Assembly: GCA_034440635.1 (NCBI GenBank)
Contig: JAOTON010000897.1
Coordinates: 930,001-994,000 of the forward strand
Reading direction: 5' to 3'
DNA from: Lepas anatifera
Lineage: Eukaryota > Arthropoda > Thecostraca > Lepadidae
Length of the DNA: 64,000 nucleotides
The stretch's first letter is position 1. Every line of letters begins with the position of its first letter. Shown piece by piece: positions 24,065 to 36,257 of the stretch. A program made the translations under genes and the position numbers. The notes beneath the pieces are model-generated. The model was not told where the DNA came from, made no database searches, and saw nothing but the letters and a program-made list of their open reading frames with translations.

Positions 24065-24799
24065 TGCTGCAAATAGCTATAATTAGCAGGGCTCTGTGTA
24101 TTTAGAGTACCCGACTCTGTGCTTACATGAATACTATGGCTGCACTTTTCCCTTGCCCAAGGACTGGACGCGGATTGTGTTTGCTGCCGAGCTGGGTTTC
24201 TTTCTGATTTAGCCGTGATGGATCACCAACAGATAAGGTAAATTAAAAAAAAATTAAATTGGACAAAATTAAAAAAATAACTCGATTATTGGTGTGAAAT
24301 ACCTTGTATGTGCAACACTCCTTGACAAATTGACATAATGAGTGGTAAAATTATTCATCCCGTACCAGGAATTAAGATGCTGGGGATGTTTTCAGCCCCT
24401 TGATCATTGGAACTAGAATAAGAGCCTTCTGTGATTCAACAGTCTGATGGGGCGATGTCTTTTAGAGCATCACAGCTCTGAGGGCTGCTTGTCAATGTAA
24501 ATACATTTTTTTCTAGCAATTGTTCTTACCAAAGACCACCTTTGGTGCCTTTCCTAGATAGGGCACATATCTGCAATCATGAAGGGTGTGTACTACCCCA
24601 GGTGTGTGCATACCTTGTACGTGTGGATCGATCCCTGATGCGGTGGCGGATCCAGGCGGGGAGGCATTTGCCCCCCCTCCAACCCCGACGAAAAAGTTCG
24701 GGGCAAAGCCATGTTTTACCCCCCCAGCTGTTGACCTTTGCCCCGGCTTTTCTTTAGTTTATAAGCGAGGTTTTGGTGCTTCACATAAACCAGTCAACT
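24065..24799. other. Unassigned; one hAT-like end near 24643
   Basis: GGTGGCGGATCCAGGCGGGG at about 24643 is the common invertebrate hAT-MITE start. A matching right end was not found. The rest is not recognisable. Confidence 0.35.
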
Positions 24800-24944
24800 T
24801 CAAAGAGAACCTGTTAAACATTGGACATTTGTCCTCTTGATATTTAAAATCTCTTTTGAGTTCACGATGTTTTGATAGCAAAAGCAGGCATCTTGTGGTC
24901 TGCAATTATTGGATCTTGGATCTGCATTCACTGAGGAGTCAGAC
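24800..24944 (-). pseudogene. C-terminal half of a minus-strand reading frame split by element K
   Basis: Read on the minus strand and joined across the CTCATGAG duplication to the frame at 46242-46483, this gives an open frame of 128 codons ending at TGA 24802-24800. The frame is kept across the join without a stop. No domain is recognised. It may be a host exon or an old transposon ORF, and a frame this long can also arise by chance. Confidence 0.4.
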
Positions 24945-25009
24945 CTCATGAGCAGGGGTGTAATTTTCTATCTCTTTGGGGTGCCCGAGCACCCCCACTC
25001 CTAATTCGA

Positions 25010-27135
25010 GCACCCCCAATCATGTGGTGAGCACCCCCCAATACATGTGCCGCCCGTGGCTTATCACTGCTACCCTGAAGAGTGTCACACTATCTCATCA
25101 CTGTCACCCTGATCCGTGCCGCCCCTGTCAAGTTTTCCCGTTCCGGGGTTCATTACTTCGACTCTGATTTGTTCCACCTCTAGCTAATCAATGCCACCTG
25201 ACTTATCCTTTCCCCCTGATTTATGCCGCCGCATCATTGCCGCCCTAGTCTGATCAATGTCGCCAAAAATTAATCACTGCCGCCCCCCTCCGGATGAGTA
25301 CTGCCGCCTTTTGTTTCATCACTGATCAGCTGGCTGATCACTGATACCCATGGTTTATCACTGCCGCCTTGATTCATGCCACCCCTGGTAAAAAAACCCG
25401 GTTTATTTCAACATCCATATACCAGACGCAATAGGAGGGAGGAGGTCTGCCTCACTCGACTCCGCATTGGCCACTGCTATGCCACACACTCGCACTATCT
25501 CAACAGCACGAACCCCAACATGTGTTCTCACTGTGGCAGCCGCCTCACTCTTCAACATGTTTTATCTGTCACTGACTCTTGTGAACAGCTTAAACGAATT
25601 CAGCGCCGGTTCTTCCCGCCGTTTCCACTGGAACAGATTTTAGGCGACAACACAGTCATAGACATCGGTCAGGTTCTACCTTACCTGCGGGAGATCAAGT
25701 TTGACATCATCTACAATCCCATCCCACCTAATTAGGTGGCATGTAGAGCTCGCAACAATCCAGGGCAGATTTAAGTTACATAACATTAGAAACTAAATAG
25801 GTTAAATAATGATGGGCGCAATATAGCCTAGATGCTGAAGGCGCCCTATAAACCCCAATACACACAACATCCATATACTTGCCCCTCCTGGTTAGTCACT
25901 GTTTCCCACCGAATTATCATCCCCCGGCTGATCACTGCCGCCCCTTGTTTACAGCTGCCGCCCCTGGCTGGTCACTGCCGCCCCCTGGCTGATCATTGCC
26001 GCCCCCTGACTGATAACTGCCGCACCTTGACTGCTAACTGCCGCCCCTGACTGATTACTGCCGCCCCCTGACTAATCACTGCCGCCCCTGGCTGATCATT
26101 GCCGCCCCCTGGGCCGATCATTGCCGCTCTCTGACTGAAAACTGCTGGATCTTGGCTGATAACTACCACCTCTTGACTGCTAACTGCCGCCCCTGGCGGA
26201 TGACTGCCGCCCCTGGTGGATAACTGTTGCCCCCTGGCAGATCAATGCCGACCCTAGCAGATCACTGCCGCCCACTGACTGATAATTGCCGCCCCCTGAC
26301 TCATCACTACCGCACCCTGGCTGATCACTGGCGCCCCCTGACTGTTAACTGCCGCTATTTGACTGACCACTGCCGCCCCTGGCTGATCACTGCCGCCCCC
26401 TGACTGATCACTGCCGCCCCTGGCTGATGATTGCCGCCCTCTGGGCTGATCATTGCCGCCCTCTGACTGAAAACTGCTGGATCTTGGCTGATAACTGCCA
26501 CTTCTTGACTGATAACTGTCGCCCCGTGGATGCTAACTGCCGCCCCTGGCTGACTCCTGCCGCCCCCTGGCTGATTTTTGCCGCCTCTTGGCTACTAACT
26601 ACCGCCCCTGGCTGACCACTAACGCCCCCTGGCTGATCATTGCCGCCCCCTGACTGAAAACTGCCGGCTCTTGGCTGATAACTGCCGTCCCTGGCGGATC
26701 ACTGCCGCCCCTTGACTGATATCTGCCGCCCCTTGGCTGGTAACTGCCGCCCCTGGCTGACCACTGCCGCTCCTGGCTGATAAATGCCGCCCCCTGGCAG
26801 ACTACTACCGCCCCTGTCTGATAACTTCCGTCCTTGGCTGATCACTGCCGCCCCTGGCTGATCATTGCCGCCCCTGACTGAAAACCGCCGGCCATTGGCT
26901 GATAACTGCCGCCGCTGGCTGATCACTGCCGCTCCCAGCGGATTGATAAGTGCCACCCCCTGGCTGATAACTTTTACCCCTGGCTGATAGCTGCCTCCAC
27001 TTGACTGATAAATTCCGCCCCTTGGCTGCTAACTGCTGCCTCTAGCTGATCACTGCCGCACCTTGGTTGATAATTGCCACCCCTGGCTAATCACTGCCAC
27101 CCCCTGACTGATAACTGCGGCCCCCTGGCTGATAA
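25010..27135. repeat. Minisatellite I, ~20-bp unit, inside K
   Basis: Variants of CTGGCTGATCACTGCCGCCC repeat about a hundred times with changes in length and base. The array resumes at 27350-27454, 30680-31500 and 31947-32350 around later insertions. The unit has a TGATCA palindrome. Long open frames here are by-products of the repeat. Confidence 0.93.
25423..25864 (+). mobile_element. 3' end of an RNase H-type non-LTR element, inserted in minisatellite I
   Basis: The frame (to the TAG at 25733-25735) has R-R-E-E-V-C-L-T-R-L-R-I-G-H, then C-x2-C and H-x8-C. This is the usual C-terminal region of I/R1-like non-LTR proteins. It is flanked by a 14-bp duplication, CAACATCCATATAC (25409-25422 and 25865-25878). 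The uninterrupted site is found at 61613-61626 in K2. It is 5'-truncated, with no long poly(A). Confidence 0.92.
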
Positions 27136-27930
27136 CTGCCGCCATTGACTTGACTGACGACTTGAACTGATTTTCTATATGTTTTAAATAATCTTCTGAT
27201 ACAGCTTTCACAACCTGACCTATTTTACCACCCGACTTGTTAAAATTCGTGCGGAAATGTCCTATTTGCGTATTTTATTTAATGTTATGCGCGCCGTATG
27301 ACCCTAGATGTCGGCGCGCTCTAAAACCTCAAATATGATGATGCACCGTCTCACGGCTGATCACTGCCAGCCCTGGTTCATCACTGCCGCCGACCCCCTC
27401 TCTTGCCCGAATGCACGCCGCCCCGCCTCATTGCTGCCGCCCCTGGCTCATAACTAGGGGTGTGACTTAGAAGGTATAGTCAGAGGTTTCCAAATTCACC
27501 AAAATATGCTATGCTGTATGCGTTATTCAAATCTGGCCTTAATCTGGACCAATTTCTTTGATAGACCCCTGTACATGGTGTCTGAAGTTTTCAAGAATTC
27601 ACTCTGAAATTAGCAAGTGGCTTTACTGCAGGACGAGTAGTTACTGCCCAGAGACAAGTTCCGGGGGCCTCTTTTTGCGTAATATTCGCTTGGAAAACTT
27701 AAGACTACATGCAAAATAGCAAACAGCAATCCAAAGGTGGGCCTGAATAAAACGAGTCGGGGGATTTCTACCTGGATTAAATGGAAAAAACGGTGTTTTT
27801 TAAGAAATTTGGTCCAAATCGTTCAAAAGTGGGTAAAACAAACGTGCCTGCTTTGAGGACCTTGGTCAGACTGGCCATCCATGTATCCGCAAATGCACCA
27901 ATAAGCATGACTAATATGCACCCTGAGAAG

Positions 27931-27975
27931 CAGTGGCGTATACAAGGGAGCTTGGGGGCCCAATCCCCCTCCCCT
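27931..27975. repeat. Possible hAT-like solo end
   Basis: CAGTGGCGTATACAAGGGAG followed by a G/C-rich stretch resembles the left end of small hAT MITEs. No partner was found. Confidence 0.35.
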
Positions 27976-28426
27976 CAGTTGCAGACTACCTATAGAAACT
28001 GCATAGCCGAAGACTGTTCCGAAGCAACGCCGGGATATACCAGGATAAAGTTGCGTGTGTTGAACTACTAAATTGTCATAAAAAGTGCCAGGTGGACCAT
28101 TCACCAAAGCAGAATACAGCATTTCCTGGATGCTCACTCATTATTCTTATCCTCCAGCACCTGCTTGAAATCTCCCATGGTCATTTCAGCTCTGAAAGAG
28201 ATATTATCCAAGAACGTGCAGAGATTCGTGGCGTAAACATCAGTTGGGATATTATTGAAGCTTTTTTAGGCAGAACAGCTCTGAGCTCTTTCGGTAAGCG
28301 ATGCTGATGTTCTTGGCGTGTCGGACCTCGATATGCAGGCTTTGGTATTTCGTCATCTCATCATCCGTTGATTTTTTTAGGTAGCACTTCAGCTGATGTG
28401 ATTTCGTGAGGGTTTACTGGCTTCAG

Positions 28427-28777
28427 TCAGCTTGTGAGGGACACTGTTGTCTGATCTGCACTCAATGTCTCCCTGAATTTTTTAACTTTTGTTGTAATTT
28501 TCATCTCCGTGTCTTTTGACTTCTTTCTTCCCCTTCTTTGACATTCCTTTTTCATCGTCTGCTCTAGCTTTGCCCTCCTCTCCGCCTCGGCCGTCCATAT
28601 TTTGTTCGCAAAGCTTCTGCAGCACAATTTCCTTTCCCAGCGCTGGTCCTCCAGGCAATCCCATTCTACCTGCGACATCTTGGCATCGTAGAAGCATTCC
28701 TGTTTCTTCAGAAATTGTGGATTTTGAGAGGAAATGTCCAGCACAGTGGTGCTGATCCTTTCCATGTATGATTCCAC
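28427..28777 (-). pseudogene. Decayed reading frame inside L, unknown
   Basis: The frame is about 116 codons. It has a tryptophan/charged stretch (V-E-W-D-C-L-E-D-Q-R-W-E-R) then a long Lys/Arg/Glu-rich helix, a pattern seen in Myb/SANT-like or coiled-coil proteins of transposons. No start, stop or intron context supports a live gene. It may be a remnant of L's own protein or a captured host fragment. Confidence 0.4.
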
Positions 28778-28843
28778 CTTATCTTGTTTCCACTAATACT
28801 GCCCCTCTCCTGCCCGGTCCTGACCATCGTGTTGAAATCGGTG

Positions 28844-29862
28844 TTAACCCGCGCCCCACCGGGGTCCGGCGCCACCTTCGCCCCACCGGGGGCCATCGAT
28901 GGCCCCCTCTAACTCCGAAAATATGGGCGTTAGCGCAAATCTGCAAAGTGCAATAGAAAGCTCGCGTGAATTCAGTAAGAAATTACTTTGCATGTTTTAG
29001 TGCTCAGGTCAATGGTTTGACCTCCAGAGGTCAAATTAGGTCAAGATCGGCTATTTTCACTCAAATATGCAATGATTAAGCAAACTGGGCATAACTCTTA
29101 TGCCATTAGAGCTATTGAGACCTGGTAAAGTACATTTGATAGCAAATTGCCAGTACTTTTTCCGCTATGTGGAACGTAAAGACCTCCCGACAGTGGTTTG
29201 ACCGCCAGAGGTCACCTCGTGACCTAATATGACCTGAGGTCACGAAAGGTCAGAAGTGACCTTGCCGTATATCAAATAAAAAGCCAGTGGCAAGACAAAC
29301 ACGATGGTGTTTGTTTCACCGCTCTAGCTCAATTAGGTCAAAGTTATTGTCAAAATACTGTTTTTGACTTCTGGTGACCTTGGATGACCTTGGAAAAGTC
29401 AAAGGGCAAATATGACCCCTGGGATCCGTGAAAGGGTGTCCAAAAACGTTTTTCTGAGCAGTCTGAGTATTTGCAATCATTTTTGTGGCTTTTATATCAT
29501 GAAATAGCTTTTCCCCATGCTTTTCCAATGGGAGAGGTCGCCTCGTGACCTGACCTCAGGGCACGAAATCAAAAATCCCGGATATACACCTTGTAGACCC
29601 TGGAGGGGTCATAAAGTGTAGGAAGTTTCAAATCGATCGACTTTGAAATGTAGCTCTTACAGAGCTCTAAAGTGAAGTGAGGTGACCTTGGTTGACCTCG
29701 TCTGGTGACCTGACCTTGGGTGACCCGGGGTAAAAATTTCAGGGATGATGGGAAAATGATGCAGTGAGAGGTAGAGCCCTCAACCACGGTGCTGGCCTCG
29801 TCTTTTTCTGCTATCCCGGAAAACCTTAGGGGGCCATCATGGCCCCCCGGTGGCGAGGGTTA
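28844..29862 (+). mobile_element. MITE family C, copy C2, nested in L
   Basis: TTAACCCGCGCCCCACCGGG at the left and GGTGGCGAGGGTTAA at the right define it. It is very similar to C1 over about 1 kb with a few single-base deletions. TTAA is on both sides. Confidence 0.9.
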
Positions 29863-29879
29863 AGATTGAGAACATCCTT

Positions 29880-30673
29880 GACAGTACATTTCTCCTGTGT
29901 ACAGAGTACAGTAAAACAAGTGCTCTAGAAGCTGTGAGATGACACGGATGGCGAACTCCTGAGCGCTCGGCTGGATGTTGCCCCCTCCACCGTATCAGGT
30001 GGAAAATGATGACTTTAATCACGTATTGCTAGAGGCAAAAAGACCGGCATTAAAGTCAGACCTCTCGAGAAGAAGTGGCCAACCAAAGCCTTTTGGGTAC
30101 TTGGATATCAGGTTGCGGAGCAGGACTGCAAAGTGGTTTGACCGGCCAGAGGAGCTAATGGAAGTCGGTTTAGGACAGAAAACAATAGACAGCTATCTGA
30201 AAATGAAATAGACTCTCTTACGCTATGCTGAAGATTCACATTTATCCCGTTATAATTTGCTGCAACTGCTGTTGCAACTGGCAATGTTACGTTTGGAAAT
30301 ATTTTTCAGATTGCTAGGATGGTATGAAGCACTTTGCTATGCTCCTCTGTGGTACTGGACAGTCAAAGTATGCTCCTATTGCAATGCAAGTCTGTTAAAC
30401 TGATGAATGTTCAATAGGTTGCCATACAGTGTGATGTCTTAGAATCACGAACATAAGCAACCAGCTCTCTAGAACTGGTATTCAGTCAATAATGGTTTGA
30501 CCGCAGTGGGTCCAGTGGGTGGTTTTGTGACAAAAACCTGAAAACTTCAGACCCCATGTGCAGGGGTCTATTGGCGTCATTTTGAGAAACTAAAAACGCA
30601 GAGTGTCATGAAATGAACTATAGCATCTTTTTGAACCGGGTGATTAAAGAGTTGGTCCTAAGTCACACCCCTA
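29880..30673. other. Right part of L, no confident gene
   Basis: A plus-strand frame ending at 30211 has S-R-T-A-K-W-F-D-R-P-E-E-L-M-E-V-G-L-G-Q but no recognised domain. The right inverted repeat of L follows from about 30500. Confidence 0.35.
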
Positions 30674-31062
30674 TCATGACTGCCCCCCAGATTAATCATT
30701 GCTGCCTTGGTTCACGCCGCCCCTGGTTGATCAATGTTTTCCCTGTTTTTTATTAACCCATATATGAGCGGTCTCTGGTTAGACACTTCCTCCCTCGAAT
30801 CTTCACTGCCACCCCCGGCTGATCACTGCCACCCCTGGTTTATGTCTGCCGAGGAGACCAGTCCGGCCATGGCCCCTCAAAACCGGTCAAACTTAGGCCC
30901 TGATGTAGGCACAGTTTTGTCAGGAGGAATCTCTAACACCCTTCCAGAAGCAAACAGCAGCCCACAATCGTCTAATCGTTATCTGTTTGTCTATTGGAGG
31001 AACTCTCCGAGCCGAGTAAATGGTAGAATGCTGCTGCCGTGCTTTTACTCTTTTAGTGTCAG

Positions 31063-31130
31063 CCAGCGGTGAAATTTATCTCTTTGGGGCGTGCGAGCAC
31101 CCCTAATCACAATGAGGGCACCCCCAATAC
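31063..31130 (+). repeat. Internal degenerate copy of K's left end
   Basis: CAGCGGTGAAATTTATCTC then TTTGGGGCGTGCGAGCACC parallels K's left terminus. The same internal copy is present in K2 at about 63806. K thus has a tandemly repeated left end, each followed by minisatellite I. Confidence 0.65.
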
Positions 31131-31504
31131 ATGTGTCGCCCCCCGACTCAGCATTTCTGTCCTGATTCATGACGCCTCCGTCTTACCACTGTGATCATGC
31201 CGCCCCCGGTTCATCACTACCACCCTGGTTTATGCCGCCATGGTTCATCACTGACGCCTCCTCCCTATCACTGCCACCCTGATTCTTGCCAACCCTGACT
31301 TATCACTGCCGCTCTGATTCAAACAGCACCCCGCTCATCACTGCCGCCAGTGGCTCACCAGTGCTATCCCCAGCTTATCACTGCCACCCTGTTTCATGCT
31401 GCCCCCAGCTTATCACTACCGCCTCGGCTAATGAATGACGCCCCTGACTTATCACTTCCGCTCTAATTCGTGCCGCCCTGGGCTCATGACTGCCGCCCCC
31501 AGCT

Positions 31505-31946
31505 CGGGAACGGCGGATTCCATTTTCGGGCGGTTGTACAAGATTTTCGGGAGGGGGTGCCTTCCTTCTCAAGAGAAAAGGGGGACGCTTCCATCCCCAG
31601 GGGGCACCTTTGGCTCCCTAGGGGCGCCCACTCAGGGGCGGGGGCGCCGAAATCATTTCCCTGCGTTGAGTCGATAAATTGGGTCTATTTGCTCTCCATG
31701 GGATGGTTTTGATGAAAGGGGGCACTATTCATATTTGAAACTGTTTTTATTTCGCACAGAGGGCTCTACCTCTTCAGGTAGGCGGTGTTTGGGTCTGATG
31801 TTTCCTTGGCCGGCCGGGGGCGCCGCCCAAATCCGGGGGCGCTTCCCCGGACGAAGCCAAAACCGGGTTGCACACCCTCATTTTTTTTTAGGGTGTGCGA
31901 TTGCACACCCTGTTCCCCACCCCCCGCCCGGAGTCCGCCGTCCCTG
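31505..31946 (+). mobile_element. Element F, short copy, nested in K
   Basis: The ends CGGGAACGGCGGATTCC and GGAGTCCGCCGTCCCTG are inverted. The flanks CCCCAGCT and TCCCAGCT match in 7 of 8 bases. It lacks the large minisatellite of the long copy but shares the 220-bp right-end module (CTACCTCTTCAGGTAGGCGG, then a GGCCGGGGGCGCC palindrome). Confidence 0.82.
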
Positions 31947-32517
31947 TCCCAGCTTATCTCTTCCGCCCTGATCTGTGCCACCCGTAGTTTATAACTACTA
32001 CCTACGGCTCACTATTCCCGTCCTCGGCTTTTGCCCTTTGCCTTGATGCATGCTACCCCCTCCCCAACTTATCACTTCCGCCCTGATTTGTGCCGCCCCT
32101 AGTTCATAGCTCCCGCCCCCCCCCCGAGTCTTCACTGCCGCCCACTTCCACTGCCCGTCACTTCCTTTCTGGTTCGCGCCGCTCCTAGTTCATAGCTATT
32201 GGCCCTAGCTCATCACTGCCGCCCTCGACATATGACTTTGCCCTGTTTCTTGCCGCCCCGGCCAATCACTGTCGCCCCCAGCTAAACACTTCATTCCTAA
32301 TTTGCGCCGTTCTTAGCCCATAACTGCCGCACTGCGCTCATCACTACAGCACTTATGCTTGCCTCCCCTGTGCGTTAGGGCAAAATAAAAGGCGCTAGGG
32401 CAAAAATAAAGGGCATGCAAGGGTACAGAGTAGTTGCCCTATTTTTTAATATTTACAGAACAATACACGCGTTGTTTGGAGCACTATCGGTGTTTTTGCT
32501 TTCTTTCCATCTAGTGA

Positions 32518-33202
32518 TTAAAGGGAATGTGGCACCTTTATAACGTGATTTTAACTGAGGTAGCCAAGTTATAAAGTACGCCAGAAAACCCGGTACTCTA
32601 TATGTTATTTGTCTTGAAACTCAAACTTTCCGAAGAAACAAGGTAAAACCTACCTAAAATGTACCCCTCATGTACCCTTAACAGCAGACCACAGTTGACA
32701 GCCATGTTGGTGTGACGACATATGCTGACGTCACGGCATTGGCGGACGCAGGGGGGCCATTCCGGCCATGGCCCTCCCCAAAGCGCTGGAAGGGGGGCCA
32801 AACTATTTTTTGCCCCCCCAAACGCCGGAAAATTTTTCGAAAAAGATGTTTACACTAGGTCTGTAGAGCAAAAAAATATTCGCTCCCACCCCCCCCCCAG
32901 GAAGAGAGGCAGACATGGGTTTGCCCCCAAAAACTCAAGTCTGCGTCCGCCCTTGCGTCACGGTGAGTATCAGCCAATCGAAGCCCTTGAAGCCTATTGA
33001 ATGTCGTAATGGTTGCCAGATCATGACATCATCCACAGGCAGATATTTATTTATTTCCCTAGAGGAACATTTTAAAAATCCAAATATTGAGCCAATTGTA
33101 CATTTTTGAGAGAAATAATGAACGTCTCCATGATTTTCGGCTAAAAGTTCCCCTAATTAAACTAAATTTCAGGATTCAATCAAAGTGCCACATTCCCTTT
33201 AA
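32518..33202 (-). mobile_element. MITE family B, copy B3, interrupted by G1
   Basis: TTAAAGGGAATGTGGCACC at the left, GTGCCACATTCCCTTTAA at the right and TTAA at both edges identify it. The orientation is reversed. The TGACGTCA site is next to the G1 insertion. Confidence 0.9.
32737..32955. mobile_element. Small hAT-like MITE G1 in B3
   Basis: The ends are CATTGGCGGACGCAGG and the complement of CAAGGGCGGACGCAGA, flanked by perfect CGTCACGG duplications (32729-32736 and 32956-32963). It is non-coding and G/C-rich. Confidence 0.9.
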
Positions 33203-33215
33203 AGGGATTCCCTTT

Positions 33216-34060
33216 TTAACACGCGCGTTGACGGGGGTCTGAGCCACCTTCGCTTTGACGGGGGGTGGGTACCCGCCCCCTTAAGATCTCGAGAACCACG
33301 GCAGGTAGCGAAAAACTGTAAACAACGTTGGGTAGCCCATTCACTTCTCCATCGAAAATATTTGAACCATTTTTTGTCAGGTCACATTTAAGGTCACGAG
33401 AGGCAAAACATGCCGTCATAGGGATAACATGTAAATGCAGGTTTTTGGCCATTACATCTGAACGAGTAAAGATAGAGAAAAACGACTAAAACTGTATGAA
33501 TCCTTGCAGCAAGCCGAATCGAATCATATATAATTTGACCTTGCTAGGTCAAATCAAGGATTTGACCTGACCTGAGGTCAGGTCAAGGTCAAAATATATA
33601 ACTTGCATATCATTAGAACTGCAAAGACAAGGCGAGTCTAATGCAGCTAAAATAAACGCTCTGTCATCACCCGTTACTGAGTTATTCAGTCAAAACCATT
33701 TTTCCCATGTATTTACATGGAGAGGTCATGGCTTTTACCTGACCTTAGGTCATCGATATCAAAAATACTGGACCATATTTTAGAGAACTCGGTGGGCCCA
33801 TTATGTGTATGAGTTTCAATAGGATAAGTTCACCCTGTTCCGACCTTACGGTATCGTAAACATTTTTTGATGTCAGGTCACTGGACCTGTACTGGTGACC
33901 TGACCTGAGATGACCTAACGTTAAAAGTTTCACAGAAGTTGTAAAAATGATGAGAAAAAATGCCAGGTACGGCGGCGCGTACGCGCCACCGTTTTTCTGC
34001 TATTTCCGAAAAACCCGAGGGTGGAGGCGGGTATCCGTCCCCCGTCAATGCGCTTGTTAA
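33216..34060 (+). mobile_element. MITE family A, copy A5
   Basis: TTAACACGCGCGTTGACGGG and the complement of TTAACAAGCGCATTGACGGG lie inside TTAA. It is flanked on both sides by small palindromes made of family B termini. The interior matches A1 closely. Confidence 0.88.
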
Positions 34061-34087
34061 AGGGAATCCCTTTAAAAGGAATTCCCT

Positions 34088-34544
34088 TTAAAGGGAATGT
34101 GGCACCTTGGTTGAATCCTGAAATTTAGTGTAATTAGGGGAACTTTTAGCCGAAAAATCATGGAGCCGTCCCTTATTTCTCTGAAAAATGTACCTTAAGC
34201 TCAATGTTCTTATTTTTAAAATGCTCCTCTAGAGAAATAAATAAATATCTGCCTGTGGATGATGTCATGATCTGGCAGCCACTACCATATTCCATGGACT
34301 TCAAGGGCTTCGATTGGCTGATACTCACCGTGACGTCAGCATATGCCGTCACACCAACATGACTGTCCACTGTGGCCTGCTGCTAAGGGTACATGAGGGG
34401 TACATTTCAGGTAGGTTTTGTTTTTTCTTCGGAAAAGTTTTAGTTTCAAGACAAATGATATATAGAGTACCGGTTTTCCGGCATGCTATACAACTTGGCT
34501 ATTTCAGTTAAAATCACGTTATAAAGGTGCCACATTCCCTTTAA
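34088..34544 (+). mobile_element. MITE family B, copy B4
   Basis: Both ends are intact (TTAAAGGGAATGTGGCACC and complement) with TTAA on both sides. The length is 457 bp. TGACGTCA is present near 34331. Confidence 0.92.
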
Positions 34545-34909
34545 GTCCTTCGCTTTCATTTTAATCTCCATCCACTCTGCCATGCTGAAGGTAAAATTTA
34601 ACCCCAAAAAACTGATAAACTTCAATCGTGAACAGGGGCGCAGCCAGGGAGGCACGTGCCCCCCATCGGTGCCGGAGTGCCCCTTGATTGCTAGGCGGTG
34701 CACCCCGTTTGGGCTGTGCCGCTAAAAATTTATTGCCCTACGCCGTCGAACCTAGATACAACTAGATCAAATTTATCAATTAAAGCCATTGTTTTACAAT
34801 TTAGTACCTTTTTTGGTCAGTTAGGGCATTCTGCCGCCTTTTCCAAGCACCAGCGGAGAGTATGGGTACGTAATCCGTGACCAGCTAATGCCTCATCGTC
34901 GCCAATAAT

Positions 34910-36000
34910 CGTACCGGCGGAGCTAATCTGGTGCCCCTTGAGCTCATCTGGTGCCCACTGAGCTGGTCTTGGCCACTTGAGCTGATCACGTGCCCTCTAA
35001 GCTGATCTGGTGCCCGTTGAGTCAATCTGGTGCCCCTTGAGCAAATAATTGTGCCTCTTGAACCTATCTAACTTTCTATGGGTTAGTCTGATGCCTCCTA
35101 GCTCGCCTGGTGCCCTATTAGCTGTTTTAGTGCCCCTTGAGCTGATCTGGGCCCCCTGAGCTGTTATGGTGCACCCTGAGCTGATCTTGTGTTCTCTGAG
35201 CTGAGCTATGCCCCTGCTTTGGTCTGGGGGCTGGGAGCTGATCTTGGCTCCCGGGCTGCTCAATCTGGTTCCCCCTGAGCAGATATGTTTCCCCTGAGCT
35301 AAACTAATGCCTCTTGAGACGATCTGGTGCATCCTGAGTCAACCTTTTGCCTCCTGGGCCCATCTTATGCCCTCTGAGCTCGTCTAGTGTCCCCTGAGCT
35401 AGTGTGGTGCCCCCTGAGACAATCTAGTGCCTTTTAGGCTGATCTGGGCCTCCTGAGTTGATTAAGTAATTTTCTCAGAAGCTCTGGGGCCCTGAGCTGA
35501 GTTGTGTCCACTGAGGCTGATGAAGGCCCCTCAGCTGGTATGGGGCTCCTGGGCTGATTAAATGCCTCCTGGCTTGATCTAGTACCTCCTAGTTGATCTG
35601 TGCCCGAGCTGATCGGGGACCACTGAGCTAATCCCTTGCCCTCTCTCTGAGCTGATATGGTGCTCCCTGAGCTGATCTAGACCCCTGCTCTGGTCTGAGG
35701 ACTAGGAGCTTATCTGGGCCCCCGAGCTGATCGATCTGGTGCCCCCTGAGCAGGTATATTGTCCCTAAGCTAAACTAATGCCCCCTGAGTTGATCTGGTG
35801 CCTCATGTGTCATCATTGTGCCCTCTGAGCCCATCTGATGCCCTCTGAGCTAGTCTGGTGCCTCCTGAGCTAATATGTTGCAAGGCCCTATGAGCCTATC
35901 TGCGGCTCATTGAGCTAGTCTGATGACGCCTCCCCATCTTTGGGGCCACTGAGCTAGTCTAGTCCCGGGCCAAGCATGAGCTGCTCTGGGGGGGGGGCTC
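34910..36000. repeat. Minisatellite II, ~20-bp unit, inside J
   Basis: Diverged copies of TGAGCTGATCTGGTGCCCCT repeat about 50 times. A related non-array stretch at 36000-36090 reappears at 44125-44215, on the far side of F-long. Confidence 0.9.
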
Positions 36001-36257
36001 TGATCCACACCAGGGTCCCCTGAACTGGTCTTGAATAGACAGAGAATAAGAACACAAGGCCAACTCCCATCACCTCGGGGGTAACGGAGCTAGTCTAATC
36101 CCAGAGGGCACAACTGGGGGAATGAGGGGCAGCTGCTCTGGAGGACTCTGATCAGGGACGGCGGATTGCATTTTCGATAAGTGGTGCAAGATTTTCTGTA
36201 AGGGGGGCGCCTTCCTCCCCAGGGGGCGCCATCATCCCTTGGGGGCGCCTTTGCTAT

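Larger units (their letters stand above)
27455..30673. mobile_element. Element L: DNA transposon with long inverted repeats, nested in K
   Basis: The outer ends are TAGGGGTGTGACTTAG and its exact complement. Homology continues inward for about 150 bp: GATAGACCCCTGTACATGG near 27560 mirrors CCATGTGCAGGGGTCTAT near 30550. It is flanked by TCATAAC on the left and TCATGAC on the right (6 of 7 match). K2 shows the corresponding unoccupied DNA near 63510. A minus-strand frame and MITE C2 lie inside. The superfamily is not certain; hAT-like ends are suggested. Confidence 0.8.

Noticed and set aside
25832..27000. Several open frames on both strands through minisatellite I
   Set aside because: They are repeats of the same ~20-bp unit read through. 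No start context, domain or codon bias.
25000..27130. A CRISPR array
   Set aside because: Units are ~20 bp with no constant repeat/unique spacer alternation, in an animal-type genome without cas genes.
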